A stretch of DNA of 64,000 nt. It comes from Micromonospora sp. NBC_01740 (lineage in GTDB: Bacteria > Actinomycetota > Actinomycetes > Mycobacteriales > Micromonosporaceae). Made by a program: the position numbers and the translations under genes. The stretch is from positions 5,332,001 through 5,396,000 of the forward strand of contig NZ_CP109150.1 in assembly GCF_035920365.1 (NCBI RefSeq). The letters are read 5' to 3'. Every line of letters starts with the position of its first letter. Within the stretch, counting starts at the first letter, position 1. Shown piece by piece: positions 1 to 8,668 of the stretch. The notes beneath the pieces are model-generated. The model was not told where the DNA came from, searched no databases, and saw only the letters and a list, made by a program, of their open reading frames with translations.

Positions 1-5
1 GGCGC

Positions 6-1154
6 TTGGGGGCCTACCTCGAGCAGTCCTCCTACTCGCGGCTGCGCGGCGGCCCGGGCGTGATCGACCTCGCCTTCGGCGATCCGCACGAGTTTCCCGC
101 GCCGGCCCTGGTCGAGGTCCTGCAACGGCACCTGAGCCCGCAGCACACCGACTGGTTCGCCTACACCCGGGACCACCCGCCGGCCCAGGAGTCGGTGGCG
201 GCCACCCTCAGCCGGGAACTCGCCCTGCCGTTCACCGCCGACGACGTCGCCCTGACCAACGGGGCGTTCGCGGGCCTGACCATCTGCCTGCGCAGCGTCT
301 GCGACCCGGGCGACGAGGTGGTCTACCTCGACCCCGCCTGGTTCTACTACGAGCCGATCATCGCCTCGGTCGGCGCGGTCCCCCGGCCGGTGGCGTTGAC
401 CCCCGGTTCCTGGCGACTCGACGCGGAACTCGTCGCGGCGGCGATCACGCCCCGGACCAGTGCCGTCATCGTCAACAGCCCGAACAACCCGACCGGCGCC
501 GTCTACACCGACGAGGAGTACGCCGCCCTCGCCGAGGTGCTGCGGGAAGCCTCCGCCCGCAACGGTCGGCCCGTGTACCTGCTGTCCGACGAGGCGTACC
601 GGCGCATCGTGTTCGACGGCCGGTCGTGTCCCAGCCCGGCGACGCACTACCCGTTCACGTTCCTGGTGCACACCTACACCAAGACGCTGCTGCTGCCCGG
701 GGAGCGCGTCGGCTACGTGGCGATCCCGCCGACCATGCCCGACCCGGCGGTGCTCCGCCGGGCCCTGACCGTGGCCCGCCTCACCACCGGCTGGGCGTTC
801 CCCAACAACTCGCTGCTGTTCGCCCTGCCCGAGCTGGAACAGCACGCGCTACAGGTCAAGCCGATCGAGCAGCGCCGCGACCTGCTGGTCGACGCCCTGC
901 GCGAGGCCGGGTACGAGGTCCAGCCGAGCGAGGGAACGTTCTACCTGCTGGCCCGGGTGCCGGACGCGGACGACTGGGCACACGCGGCCGTGCTCGAGGA
1001 GCGCGGCCTCCTGGTGCTGCCGGCCTCGGTGATGGGCGCGCCGGGCTACCTGCGGCTCTCCCTCACCGTCACCGACGACATGCTGGAGGAGACCATCGGC
1101 CGGCTGCGATCGGCGCGGCCCTCGACCCGGGAGCACGCCAGTGTCCAGCGGTGA
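6..1154 (+). CDS. PLP-dependent class I/II aminotransferase (5' end may lie outside window)
   Basis: Fold-type I aminotransferase, expected to swap an amino group between an amino acid and a 2-oxo acid in the cytoplasm. Visible family motifs are SPNNPTG about residue 158, LSDEAY about residue 199 and the PLP-lysine segment YTKTLLLPGERVGY about residue 225. The first usable start is TTG at 6, but the frame is open to the window edge, so the true start may be upstream. The stop overlaps the next gene by 14 nt, indicating an operon with the aldehyde dehydrogenase, dioxygenase and flavoprotein genes that follow. In this cluster it could supply or consume a 2-oxo acid for the CitE-like or DmpG-like aldolases (inference). 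The substrate cannot be read from sequence. Confidence 0.88.
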   Translation: MGAYLEQSSYSRLRGGPGVIDLAFGDPHEFPAPALVEVLQRHLSPQHTDWFAYTRDHPPAQESVAATLSRELALPFTADDVALTNGAFAGLTICLRSVCDPGDEVVYLDPAWFYYEPIIASVGAVPRPVALTPGSWRLDAELVAAAITPRTSAVIVNSPNNPTGAVYTDEEYAALAEVLREASARNGRPVYLLSDEAYRRIVFDGRSCPSPATHYPFTFLVHTYTKTLLLPGERVGYVAIPPTMPDPAVLRRALTVARLTTGWAFPNNSLLFALPELEQHALQVKPIEQRRDLLVDALREAGYEVQPSEGTFYLLARVPDADDWAHAAVLEERGLLVLPASVMGAPGYLRLSLTVTDDMLEETIGRLRSARPSTREHASVQR

Positions 1155-2652
1155 CCTCCGCGAGGCCGACGCGGCCGTGACGCTCACCGCGGCGCCGGAC
1201 GCGCCGGCCCCGGGACGCCGGGACGCGACGGTGTCCACCGAGGAGGCCCGGCCCGACGTCGAGGCCACCATGGCCCGCGCCCGCCGGGCCCAGGCGGAGG
1301 TCGAGTTCTGGCCGCAGGAGCGCGTCGACGACCTGGTCGCGGCCCTCGGCTGGGCGGCCTACCAGGAGGACACCGCCCGGTCGCTGGCCGACCTCGCCTA
1401 CCGGGAGACCGGCCTCGGCGACCCCGAGCACCTGTTCACGCTCTACCGGCGCCGGGTCCTCGGCACGCTGCGTGACCTGCACGGCGTCGTCACCAGCGGG
1501 ATCATCGAGGAGCTGCCGGAGCGTGGCCTGCGCAAGCTGGCCAAGCCCATCGGGGTGATCGCGGTGGCCAGCCCCGCCACCGCGCCCTGCTCCGGGGTGG
1601 TCGGCAACGCCCTGCCGATGCTGAAGACCCGCAACGCGGTGGTCATCACCCCCAACCCCCGGGCCCGGCACTCCGCGGCCCGCACCGTCGAGCTGCTGCG
1701 TCGGGCCCTGGAGACGGTCGGCGCCCCGCCGGACCTCATCCAGTGCCTGCCGGTCACCGACCGGCAGACCACCGAGGCCCTGATGGCCGCCGCCGACCTG
1801 GTGATCGCCGCCGGCGGACCCGGCACGGTACGCCGGGCGTACCGCAGCGGCACCCCGGCGATCAGCGCGGGCGTCGGCAACCCGGCGGTGATCGTGGACG
1901 ACTCGGCCGACGTGGCCGCCGCGGCGGAGCTGATCGTGCTGGGCGGCAGCTTCAACAACGGCACCTCCTGCTCGTCGGAGAGCAACGTGCTGGTGGACGC
2001 CGAGATCGCGGCCGCCTTCCTCGACCAGCTGGCCCGGCAGGGCGCCCACCTGTGCGACCCGGCCGAGACGGCACGGCTGCGTACGCTGCTCTGGCCGGAC
2101 GGGCGGGTGCTCAACCGCGACGCGGTCGGTCGACCCGCCGCGGCGCTCGCCGCCGCCGCCGGGATCGACCTGGCCGAGCCGACCAAGACCACCGCCCTGG
2201 TGGCCCAGCTGCCTCCCCTGGCGCCCGGCGGTGTCCCGGCGCTCGACGACCCGATGCTCGGCGAGAAGCTGGCGCCGGTCTTCACCGTGTCGACGTTCAG
2301 CGCCTTCGACGACGCGCTGGCCGCGGTGGAGACGCTGCTGGGCCGGATCGGGCAGGGCCACAGCTGCGGCATCCACACCGACCGGCCCGACCGGGTGGTC
2401 AGGTTGGCCGAGCGGGCCCGCGCCGGACGGGTGATGGTCAACCAGTCGACCGCCGTGGGCAACAGCGGCAGCTTCGACAACGGGATGCCGTTCACCCAGG
2501 TCATCGCCAGCGGCAGCTGGGGCGGTTGCTCCCGGTCGGAGAACGTGACCTGGCGCGACTTCCTCAACTACACCTACGTCTCACATCCCCTGCCGGTCAG
2601 CCTGCCGGACGAGGAGACCCTCTTCGGCGCCCACTGGCGACGCCTTCCCTGA
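1141..2652 (+). CDS. CoA-acylating aldehyde dehydrogenase, SauS/EutE/AdhE-N-terminal type
   Basis: NAD(P)-dependent dehydrogenase of the acylating branch, which interconverts an aldehyde plus CoA with an acyl-CoA. The catalytic Cys lies in NNGTSCSSESNV, about residue 279, which resembles the EutE/PduP/SauS nucleophile segment. The C-terminal signature VNQSTAVGNSGSFDNG followed by GSWGG.SRSENVTWRDFLN matches sulfoacetaldehyde/acetaldehyde (acylating) dehydrogenases rather than ordinary hydrolytic ALDHs. The GTG start at 1141 overlaps the aminotransferase stop, so translation is probably coupled. The 503-aa length is normal for the group. It is the second acylating dehydrogenase of the cluster besides the DmpF-like protein at 13.7-14.6 kb, so two different CoA thioesters or aldehydes are probably handled. 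Confidence 0.85.
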   Translation: MSSGDLREADAAVTLTAAPDAPAPGRRDATVSTEEARPDVEATMARARRAQAEVEFWPQERVDDLVAALGWAAYQEDTARSLADLAYRETGLGDPEHLFTLYRRRVLGTLRDLHGVVTSGIIEELPERGLRKLAKPIGVIAVASPATAPCSGVVGNALPMLKTRNAVVITPNPRARHSAARTVELLRRALETVGAPPDLIQCLPVTDRQTTEALMAAADLVIAAGGPGTVRRAYRSGTPAISAGVGNPAVIVDDSADVAAAAELIVLGGSFNNGTSCSSESNVLVDAEIAAAFLDQLARQGAHLCDPAETARLRTLLWPDGRVLNRDAVGRPAAALAAAAGIDLAEPTKTTALVAQLPPLAPGGVPALDDPMLGEKLAPVFTVSTFSAFDDALAAVETLLGRIGQGHSCGIHTDRPDRVVRLAERARAGRVMVNQSTAVGNSGSFDNGMPFTQVIASGSWGGCSRSENVTWRDFLNYTYVSHPLPVSLPDEETLFGAHWRRLP

Positions 2653-2666
2653 CGGAGACCCCGCAC

Positions 2667-3569
2667 ATGGACATCAGCCCTCCCGAGGCGCCACCGCGCG
2701 ACCTGACCCAGGCCGAGATCGACGCGTTCCACACCGACGGCGTGGTCCGGCTCTCCGGCATGATCGACGACAAGTGGCTCGGCCGGATCGCCGAAGGCGT
2801 CGAGTATCTGCTCGCCAACCCGACCGTGCTGGCGCAGGCGACCGCGTTGCTGGGTGGCGGCGGGTTCGCCGGGGACGCCTTCATGTGGAAGACCCACGAC
2901 GGCTTCCGCGACTTCATGTTCTTCTCCCCCGCGGCGCGCATCGCCCAGCAGCTGTTCGGTTCCACCGCGATCACCGCCTTCTACGACCAGATCTTCGCCA
3001 AGCCGGCCGGATCGGGTGCCCCGACGCCGTTCCACGAGGACGTCAGCTCCTGGCCGATCGCGGGCGAGCAGGTGTGCGCGATGTGGATCCCCCTCGACCC
3101 GTGCACCCCCGACACCGCCGCGCTCCAGGTGGTGCGCGGTTCGCACCGCTGGGGACGGCGCTACGTGCCGATCACCCCGGGGGCCACCCACCTCGGCCGG
3201 CGCGAGGAACTCGAGGCGGTGCCGGACGTGTCCGACCACGAGATCCTGAGTTGGGACCTCACGCCCGGCGACATCGTGCTGTTCCACCCGGCCGCGTTGC
3301 ACGGCGCCACCGGCACCGGCCCCGAGCGGCAGCGTCGGGCGTTCGTCTCCCGGTGGGTGGGCGACGGCGTCACCTTCCAGCCGCAGCACGCCGTCCTGCC
3401 GCTGCTGTGGGAACACGGCCTGCGGCCCGGTGATCCCATCGGGGGTCCGCTGTTCCCGAGGGTGCTGCCGACGCCGGTGCCGACGGAGACCGGCGCCCGC
3501 TTCGACGGCCCGCAGCAACCCCACGCCGAGCGGGCGGAGGAGTTCCTCACCATCCTGAGGATGCTGTAG
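2667..3569 (+). CDS. Phytanoyl-CoA dioxygenase (PhyH) family Fe(II)/2-oxoglutarate oxygenase
   Basis: Predicted non-haem iron hydroxylase of 300 aa. The facial triad is visible as HxD in TPFHEDVSS (about residues 115-117) and a distal His in LFHPAALHG, followed by the Arg-rich stretch RQRRAF expected to bind 2-oxoglutarate. A longer frame extends far upstream, but ATG 2667 was chosen because it lies 14 nt after the dehydrogenase stop with GGAGA just before it, and family similarity begins at ITQ-like LTQAEIDAFHTDGVV. PhyH enzymes in secondary-metabolite clusters usually hydroxylate, epoxidise or halogenate a small or carrier-bound substrate. Here it probably decorates an amino-acid-derived intermediate (inference). 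Confidence 0.85.
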   Translation: MDISPPEAPPRDLTQAEIDAFHTDGVVRLSGMIDDKWLGRIAEGVEYLLANPTVLAQATALLGGGGFAGDAFMWKTHDGFRDFMFFSPAARIAQQLFGSTAITAFYDQIFAKPAGSGAPTPFHEDVSSWPIAGEQVCAMWIPLDPCTPDTAALQVVRGSHRWGRRYVPITPGATHLGRREELEAVPDVSDHEILSWDLTPGDIVLFHPAALHGATGTGPERQRRAFVSRWVGDGVTFQPQHAVLPLLWEHGLRPGDPIGGPLFPRVLPTPVPTETGARFDGPQQPHAERAEEFLTILRML

Positions 3570-4814
3570 GTGTTCGGAGAACTCACCGCCACGACCGCCG
3601 CCGGCCAGGAGCTGGTCTCCCTCGCCGAGGGCCACGTCGACACCCTCGCCGAACGGGCCGGCCGGCACGACCGGGACAACACGTTCGTCGCCGACAACTT
3701 CGCCGACCTGCGCGACAGCGGGGTGCTCGCCGCGTGCGCCCCGACCCGGCACGGCGGCCTGGGGGTCCGCTCCCTGCACGACATGCTGGTGGCCGTCTCC
3801 CGGCTGGCCCGGGGCTGCGGGTCGACGGCCATCTGCGCGAACATGCACATGGCCTCGGTGTGGGGGCAGGTCCGCCGGTGGGAGGGGGCCGAGGCGGACG
3901 GCGACCGGGTCCGGGCGGCGCAGCTGGACGCGATCCTGGAGGCGTTGGGCGGCTCCGACCTGATCATGGCCGGGGCCTCCACCGAACCGGGCGCGACGTG
4001 GAACGGCGCGCTCACCGAGGCCGTCCGCAAGGACGACGAGTACGTCATCACCGGGCGCAAGACCTTCGTCACCAACTCGGCGGTCGCGGACTCGTTCAAC
4101 GTCGCGGTCCGGGTCGCCGATCCCGACGGCGGGTGGCGGCACGCCGAGGCCGTCGTCCTGGCCGGCACGCCCGGGCTGACCGTGCTCGGCGACTGGGACG
4201 CGTTGGGCATGCGGGGCTCCGGCAGCCACGGGCTCCTGCTGGAGGACTGCGTCGTGCCCGCCGACCGGGTCACGGTCGGGGAGCCGTTCGGCCCGCCGAC
4301 GCCGGAGGACCTGGCACGTTCCTGCGCGATCAACTTCCCCCTGCTGGGCGCCTCACTGGGGATCGCCGAGGCGGCCTTCCAGATCGCCGTGGAACACGCC
4401 ACCAGGGTGCCCCGGCAGCCCGGGCGGGCGGCGCCGGCACACCACCCGTCCGTGCAGCGGGAGGTCGCCACCATGGAGCTCGACCTGGCGGCCACCCGGG
4501 GGGTGCTGGAGCGCTCCGGACGCCTGGTGGACGCCCTGTTCGCCGCCGACGACCCGGCGCAGCGGTCCGAGGCCGCCGTCCGCGACGTCGTACGGGGGTG
4601 GCAGGCCGCGAAGCTGCTGGCGAACCGTACGGCGGTGAGCACGGTCGACCGGGCCATGACGATCTGCGGCGGGGCGTCCTTCAGCAGCCGGCACCCCCTG
4701 TCCCGGCTGTACCGCGACGCCCGCGCGGGCGGCTTCATGCAGCCGTTCGGATCGCTCGACGGCTACCCGTACATCGGCCGGGTCGCGCTCGGACTCGACC
4801 CGCACGCCGACTGA
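3570..4814 (+). CDS. Acyl-CoA-dehydrogenase-fold flavoprotein with atypical active-site loop
   Basis: A 414-aa flavoprotein of the acyl-CoA dehydrogenase superfamily. The central FAD-binding region shows TEPGATWNGALTEA, an ITGRKTFVTNS strand and the GMRGSGSHGL segment. In the C-terminal helical domain the sequence ICGGASFSSRHPLSRLYRDARAGGFMQP stands where classical enzymes carry the catalytic Glu and YEGT-like loop; I see no equivalent Glu. It is therefore closer to the type-2 branch, which includes oxygenases and unusual dehydrogenases. GTG 3570 begins directly after the TAG of the oxygenase gene, with GAGG upstream. It may act as dehydrogenase or reductase on an enoyl or acyl thioester beside the MaoC/CitE-like pair, or as an N- or C-hydroxylase. 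Confidence 0.8.
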   Translation: MFGELTATTAAGQELVSLAEGHVDTLAERAGRHDRDNTFVADNFADLRDSGVLAACAPTRHGGLGVRSLHDMLVAVSRLARGCGSTAICANMHMASVWGQVRRWEGAEADGDRVRAAQLDAILEALGGSDLIMAGASTEPGATWNGALTEAVRKDDEYVITGRKTFVTNSAVADSFNVAVRVADPDGGWRHAEAVVLAGTPGLTVLGDWDALGMRGSGSHGLLLEDCVVPADRVTVGEPFGPPTPEDLARSCAINFPLLGASLGIAEAAFQIAVEHATRVPRQPGRAAPAHHPSVQREVATMELDLAATRGVLERSGRLVDALFAADDPAQRSEAAVRDVVRGWQAAKLLANRTAVSTVDRAMTICGGASFSSRHPLSRLYRDARAGGFMQPFGSLDGYPYIGRVALGLDPHAD

Positions 4815-4868
4815 GGCAGCGGACAGCCGGCCGCCACGCGCGGTGGCGTGCGCCACGGAACCATCCTG

Positions 4869-4891
4869 CCGACCCGGGGCTGCCGGGTCGG
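4869..4891. terminator. Hairpin between convergent genes
   Basis: Inverted repeat with 9-bp arms, CCGACCCGG and CCGGGTCGG, and a 5-nt loop, located between the ends of the flavoprotein gene (4814) and the adenylation-domain gene (4895, opposite strand). There is no U-tract, which is usual for high-GC actinomycete terminators. It could serve both strands. Confidence 0.5.
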
Positions 4892-4894
4892 GAG

Positions 4895-6475
4895 CTACCG
4901 TCGCGCGGCGGGCCTGCCGGGTGCCGGCAAGGCGCGCACGTCCAGCTTGCCGCTCGGCGTCCGGGGCAGCTCGTCGAGGCACACCACGGCGCCGGGCAGC
5001 AGGTAGTCGGGCAGCGTCTCGCGGAGCTGGTCGCGCAGCTCGCGGGCGGTCGGTCCGGGCGGCTCGCTCGGCACGACGTACGCGACGAGGCGCGGGACGG
5101 AGCCGGTCCCGGCGACCGGCACCACCGCCGCCCGGCGCACCCCGGCGCACCGGCGTACCGCCTGCTCCACCTCGCCCAGCTCGACGCGGTGGCCCCGGAT
5201 CTTGACCTGGCCGTCGCGGCGGCCGTGGAACTCCACCAGTCCGTCGGAGTGGCGGGTCACCAGGTCACCCGTGCGGTAGCACCGGCCTTCGGGATGGTCG
5301 GTCGGGAACATCTCGCCGGTCGTTGCGGGGTCGTCGCGGTAGCCGCGGGCGAGCCCCGCGCCGAAGATGAGCAGCTCCCCCTCGACGCCCGCCGCGACCG
5401 GGCGCAGGTCGGCGTCGACGACGGCGACCCGCGCGTTGTCGATCGGGCGGCCGATCGGCACGGTGGCGGTGCCCGGGCGCGCCGCCGGGTCGGTCGGCAC
5501 CTCGAAGGTGAGCGCGCCGACGGTGGTCTCGGTCGGGCCGTAGTGGTTGACCATCCGCACGTCCGACAGCTCGCGGACCTGGTCCACCAGCTCCCACCGG
5601 CACACCTCGCCACCGACGATGAGCAGGCGGCGGGGCAGGGCCCGCTCCGCCGCCTCGTCCAGCAGCGCCGCCAGGTGCGACGGGGTGATCTTCAGGACGT
5701 CGACGCGGTGCTCGTCCTGGTAGTCGGCGAAGTCGTCGGGGTCCGTCGCGGTCTCGGTGGGCACCAGGTGGACCGTGTCTCCCCCGGTGAGCGCCGGGAA
5801 GACCGCGGTGTGCCCGAGGTCCGTCGCGAGGCTGGTCACCGACGCGAAGCGCAGCCGTTCGTCGTCGACCCGTTCCGGGTCGACGAGCCGGGCGACGAAG
5901 GCCGCGTAGTTGGCCAGGGCCGCGTGGGGGATCTCGACGACCTTGGGTACGCCGGTGGAGCCGGACGTGAACACGGTGTAGGCGAGCTGGTCCCCCGCGA
6001 CCGGCGGCGGACCGCCCAGCGCCCCGGCGCGCTCCGCCGCCGCCCCCGCGCCGATCCAGCCGGCCAGGTCGACGGCGAGCACCACCTGCCCGGACACCGG
6101 CGGGTCGTCGCGATCCGTCACCACGACGGCCGCCCCGCAGCCGCGCAGCTGGCTCTCGACGCGGGCCCGGGGCTGGTTGGCGTCCACACAGGCGTAGCCG
6201 GCCCCGTTGTGCAGCGCGGCCAGGCACGCCACCAGCTGGGCGGCGCCGCGGTGGGCCAGGACGGCCACCGGGGCGGCTGTCGCACCGTGGCGCCGCAACA
6301 CGTCGGCGAGACCCGCGACGGCGTGGCGCAGCTCGGCGTAGCTCAGTGTCGCGTCCGCGCCGACGACGGCCGTACGGTGGCCGTGCCGTTGCGCGGCCGC
6401 CCAGATCAGCGCGGGCACCGCCCGGTCGGGGTGCCACCCGGTCGGCGGTCCGGTCACCTCGGGATCGGCAGGCAT
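4895..6475 (-). CDS. Stand-alone amino-acid adenylation domain (NRPS A-domain-like AMP ligase)
   Basis: Activates a carboxylic acid, probably an amino acid, as acyl-AMP. Core motifs are present in order: A3 YTVFTSGSTGVPK, A5 NHYGPTETTV, A7 YRTGDLV, A8 GQVKIRGHRVELGEVE and A10 PSGKLD close to the C-terminus. There is no carrier or condensation domain after A10. The A4 region reads TSLATDLGHTAVFPAL. If aligned to PheA this gives Asp235, Leu236 and Thr239, so an alpha-amino group may still be bound, but the pocket is unlike common codes. ATG 6475 was chosen over upstream frame extension because GGGACC precedes it and the family starts there. The protein is 526 aa. No free carrier protein is seen in the window, so the acceptor is either encoded further left or is a soluble amine or CoA. 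Confidence 0.87.
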   Translation of the reverse strand: MPADPEVTGPPTGWHPDRAVPALIWAAAQRHGHRTAVVGADATLSYAELRHAVAGLADVLRRHGATAAPVAVLAHRGAAQLVACLAALHNGAGYACVDANQPRARVESQLRGCGAAVVVTDRDDPPVSGQVVLAVDLAGWIGAGAAAERAGALGGPPPVAGDQLAYTVFTSGSTGVPKVVEIPHAALANYAAFVARLVDPERVDDERLRFASVTSLATDLGHTAVFPALTGGDTVHLVPTETATDPDDFADYQDEHRVDVLKITPSHLAALLDEAAERALPRRLLIVGGEVCRWELVDQVRELSDVRMVNHYGPTETTVGALTFEVPTDPAARPGTATVPIGRPIDNARVAVVDADLRPVAAGVEGELLIFGAGLARGYRDDPATTGEMFPTDHPEGRCYRTGDLVTRHSDGLVEFHGRRDGQVKIRGHRVELGEVEQAVRRCAGVRRAAVVPVAGTGSVPRLVAYVVPSEPPGPTARELRDQLRETLPDYLLPGAVVCLDELPRTPSGKLDVRALPAPGRPAARR

Positions 6476-6658
6476 GGCAGGTCCCTTCGGTTCGACGGCG
6501 GCGGGCCGACAGGTCGCCGGTCGACCGTGGGGTCGCGCGGCACGGGCTTGCGGTGGCAGCGATCGTGACACGGGGGCCGCACCGCGACAACACCTCATTC
6601 GTGCCGCGGACCCCCTATCGTCGGGGCCGCTCGGCGGACGACGACGCGTCCGGTGTGG

Positions 6659-8023
6659 TCAGACGGCCACCATGCAGTTGTCGGAGCCGCTGTCGCGCCC
6701 CCGGGCGCTGACGATCCCGGCGGAGCCGTCGCCGTAGTAGCGGCAGAACAGGCCCGCCGCGCGGCCGCCGAACAACAGCGGCCCGATCACCGGGGCGACC
6801 TCGACGTCGTGTGGTTCGTCGGCGCCGTCGGCGACGAGCGAGACCCGGCACGTGCGTGGCGCCACGAAGTCCTGCACCACGCTGGTGCCGTCGGCGGCGG
6901 CCTCGGCGACGGCGGACTCCCACGTCGCCTGGTCGACCTCGCCGCCGATGACCACCTGCTTGCCGCTCTCCCCCAGGCCCGCCTTGAGCACCAGCAGGTC
7001 CCGGTTCGCCAGGACGAACGGGAGCAGTTCGACCTCGCGGCCCGCGCGGCTGGTGCGGCGGTCCGCGAGGATCCGCGTCCACGGCACGTACCTGTCGACG
7101 AGGCTCCGGTCGGCCGCGCTCATCCACGGCCGGCCCTCCGAGAGCAGGCCCATGGTCAGCTTGCTGTGCATGAAGGTCGACGTCTGGGTGCCCACGAGCA
7201 GGCAGCCGTTGTCGAGCGCGTCCTGCACGTAGCTGGTGTCGAGACCGGCGTCGAGCCAGTCCGGGATGGTGAAGTTGCGCAGCCCGATCGGGTAACGCAG
7301 GTGGGGCGGGCAGTCCCACGCCTCCGGCAGCTCCTCGGGCTCGAAGAAGCGGGCGGTGAGGCCGTGGTTGTTGAGGTAGTCGGCCTCCAGCTGGAAGTAG
7401 CGGCTCTGCACGCCGTAGACCCGGGCGCTGCCGACGATGGCCACCCTGGGCGCCAGCCCCAGCTCGGCGCAGAGCGAGCGGTACATCTCGGCGCGCACGG
7501 CGAACGGGTCCGGAGAGCTGAACGGGGTCCTGCCCGTCGCGTCGGCGTGCAGCCTGCGCCACACCTCGAGGCGGCAGCGCGTCTCCACCACGCCGCCGAG
7601 CGCGCCGCTGACGTTGAACTCCAGGAACTGGGGCCCGTCCGGCCCGATGACGACGTCCGGCCGCACGACGCAGTCCGGATAGCGCTCCTCGACGAACGGG
7701 TCCCGCACGAACAGCTGGTCCTCGCTCTGCGGCATGCGGTAGGCCGCCAGCCGGCCCTGCGTGGTGGGGGCCGTCTCGAGGGCGGTGCGGCGGAGCAGGT
7801 CGACCAGCGCGGCGGCCGCCCGGAAGATCTCGGCGTAGGACGCGCGCGGGATGGCGATCGGTGCCGCGGGCAGCAGCCGCTGGTAGGGCCAGCCCGTGTC
7901 CCGCAGCTCGTGGCGGAGCATCGCGCGGATCGTCTCCGCCGGCGCGGCCGGCGCCACGCGGTGGGTGCCGAACCACGGATGCCCGGCCGGCCCCGCACTG
8001 CCGACATGCTCGCGCACGGTCAT
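6659..8023 (-). CDS. ATP-grasp-like carboxylate-amine ligase (copy 1)
   Basis: A 454-aa protein that I read as an ATP-grasp-type ligase joining a carboxylate to an amine with ATP. It shares blocks with the protein at 15582-16964: FLEFNVSGALGG (LLEFNLTSALGG there), VDRYVPWTR (VDRLLPWTR) and the glycine-rich strand LVLKAGLGESGKQVV (LILKPTLLHGGNGVL). These look like the ATP-binding lysine strand and metal-binding acidic segment of the glutathionylspermidine-synthase-like or circularly permuted branch. ATG 8023 has GGGGAG seven bases upstream. The A-domain gene follows on the same strand after 183 nt. Substrates are unknown; peptide-bond formation in this cluster probably depends on this enzyme and its paralogue, since no condensation domain is present. 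Confidence 0.68.
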   Translation of the reverse strand: MTVREHVGSAGPAGHPWFGTHRVAPAAPAETIRAMLRHELRDTGWPYQRLLPAAPIAIPRASYAEIFRAAAALVDLLRRTALETAPTTQGRLAAYRMPQSEDQLFVRDPFVEERYPDCVVRPDVVIGPDGPQFLEFNVSGALGGVVETRCRLEVWRRLHADATGRTPFSSPDPFAVRAEMYRSLCAELGLAPRVAIVGSARVYGVQSRYFQLEADYLNNHGLTARFFEPEELPEAWDCPPHLRYPIGLRNFTIPDWLDAGLDTSYVQDALDNGCLLVGTQTSTFMHSKLTMGLLSEGRPWMSAADRSLVDRYVPWTRILADRRTSRAGREVELLPFVLANRDLLVLKAGLGESGKQVVIGGEVDQATWESAVAEAAADGTSVVQDFVAPRTCRVSLVADGADEPHDVEVAPVIGPLLFGGRAAGLFCRYYGDGSAGIVSARGRDSGSDNCMVAV

Positions 8024-8172
8024 CTGACGCTCCCCGGAATCGCACGTCGGGCCGGCGCCGGTGCGTGCTCGCGCGGGGCCGGTGTCTCCGAAACGATGAT
8101 CGACATAGACTAACATTCACGTCCGACGGGGACCGCGTCGGTTCGTCCACCTCCGACACGGGAGAACCGCCG

Positions 8173-8667
8173 ATGACCTTGCGTCATGTCCAGGGCAACG
8201 AGTACCGCGAAGAGCACGGCGGGGACTACGAGGACTTCGAGCCCGGCATGGTGATCCGGCACTGGCCGGGCCGCACCATCTCCGAGACCGACAACACCTG
8301 GCTGACCCTGCTCACCATGAACCAGCACCCGCTGCACTTCGACGAGCACTACGGCGCGGGCAGCGAGTACGGGCGGGTGCTCGTCAACAGCGGGATCACC
8401 CTGTGCCTGATCGGCGGCATGACCGTGCAGGCCCTGTCGGCGCGGGCGGTGGCGAACCTCGGCTGGGACAAGGTCCGCCTGCGGGAGCCGGTGTTCGTCG
8501 GGGACACGTTGTACGCCACCAGCCGCATCCTCGACAAGCGCCTGAGCCGGTCCCGGCCCGGCCAGGGCATCGTCACGGTGGAGACGACGGGCACGAAGTC
8601 CACCGGTGAGACGGTCATCGTCTTCGAGCGTTCCTTCATGGTCCGCTGCCGGGAGAGCGCCGCCTGA
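8173..8667 (+). CDS. MaoC-family hot-dog (de)hydratase
   Basis: A 164-aa single hot-dog-fold hydratase acting on CoA thioesters. The hydratase motif is visible as TDNTWLTLLTMNQHPLHFDEHYG, with LVNSGITL downstream and a conserved VFVGDTL strand. It resembles the MaoC proteins paired with CitE-like lyases, such as the Mycobacterium tuberculosis Rv2499c-Rv2498c pair. Such enzymes add or remove water from mesaconyl- or malyl-type CoA esters. GGGAG lies nine bases before ATG 8173. It is transcribed divergently from the ATP-grasp gene across about 150 bp, and convergently with the cyclodeaminase-family gene, whose end is only 1 nt away. In the proposed pathway it would dehydrate the CitE-like aldol product. 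Confidence 0.88.
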   Translation: MTLRHVQGNEYREEHGGDYEDFEPGMVIRHWPGRTISETDNTWLTLLTMNQHPLHFDEHYGAGSEYGRVLVNSGITLCLIGGMTVQALSARAVANLGWDKVRLREPVFVGDTLYATSRILDKRLSRSRPGQGIVTVETTGTKSTGETVIVFERSFMVRCRESAA

Positions 8668-8668
8668 C

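Noticed and set aside
2574..4229. Long open frame opposite the oxygenase and flavoprotein genes
   Set aside because: It is an antisense shadow of high-GC coding sequence, with Gly/Arg/Ala-rich translation and no family motifs. The same applies to other long opposite-strand frames, such as those at 3734-6568, 15068-17212, 28858-30471, 32362-35088, 46730-49492 and 53176-55203.
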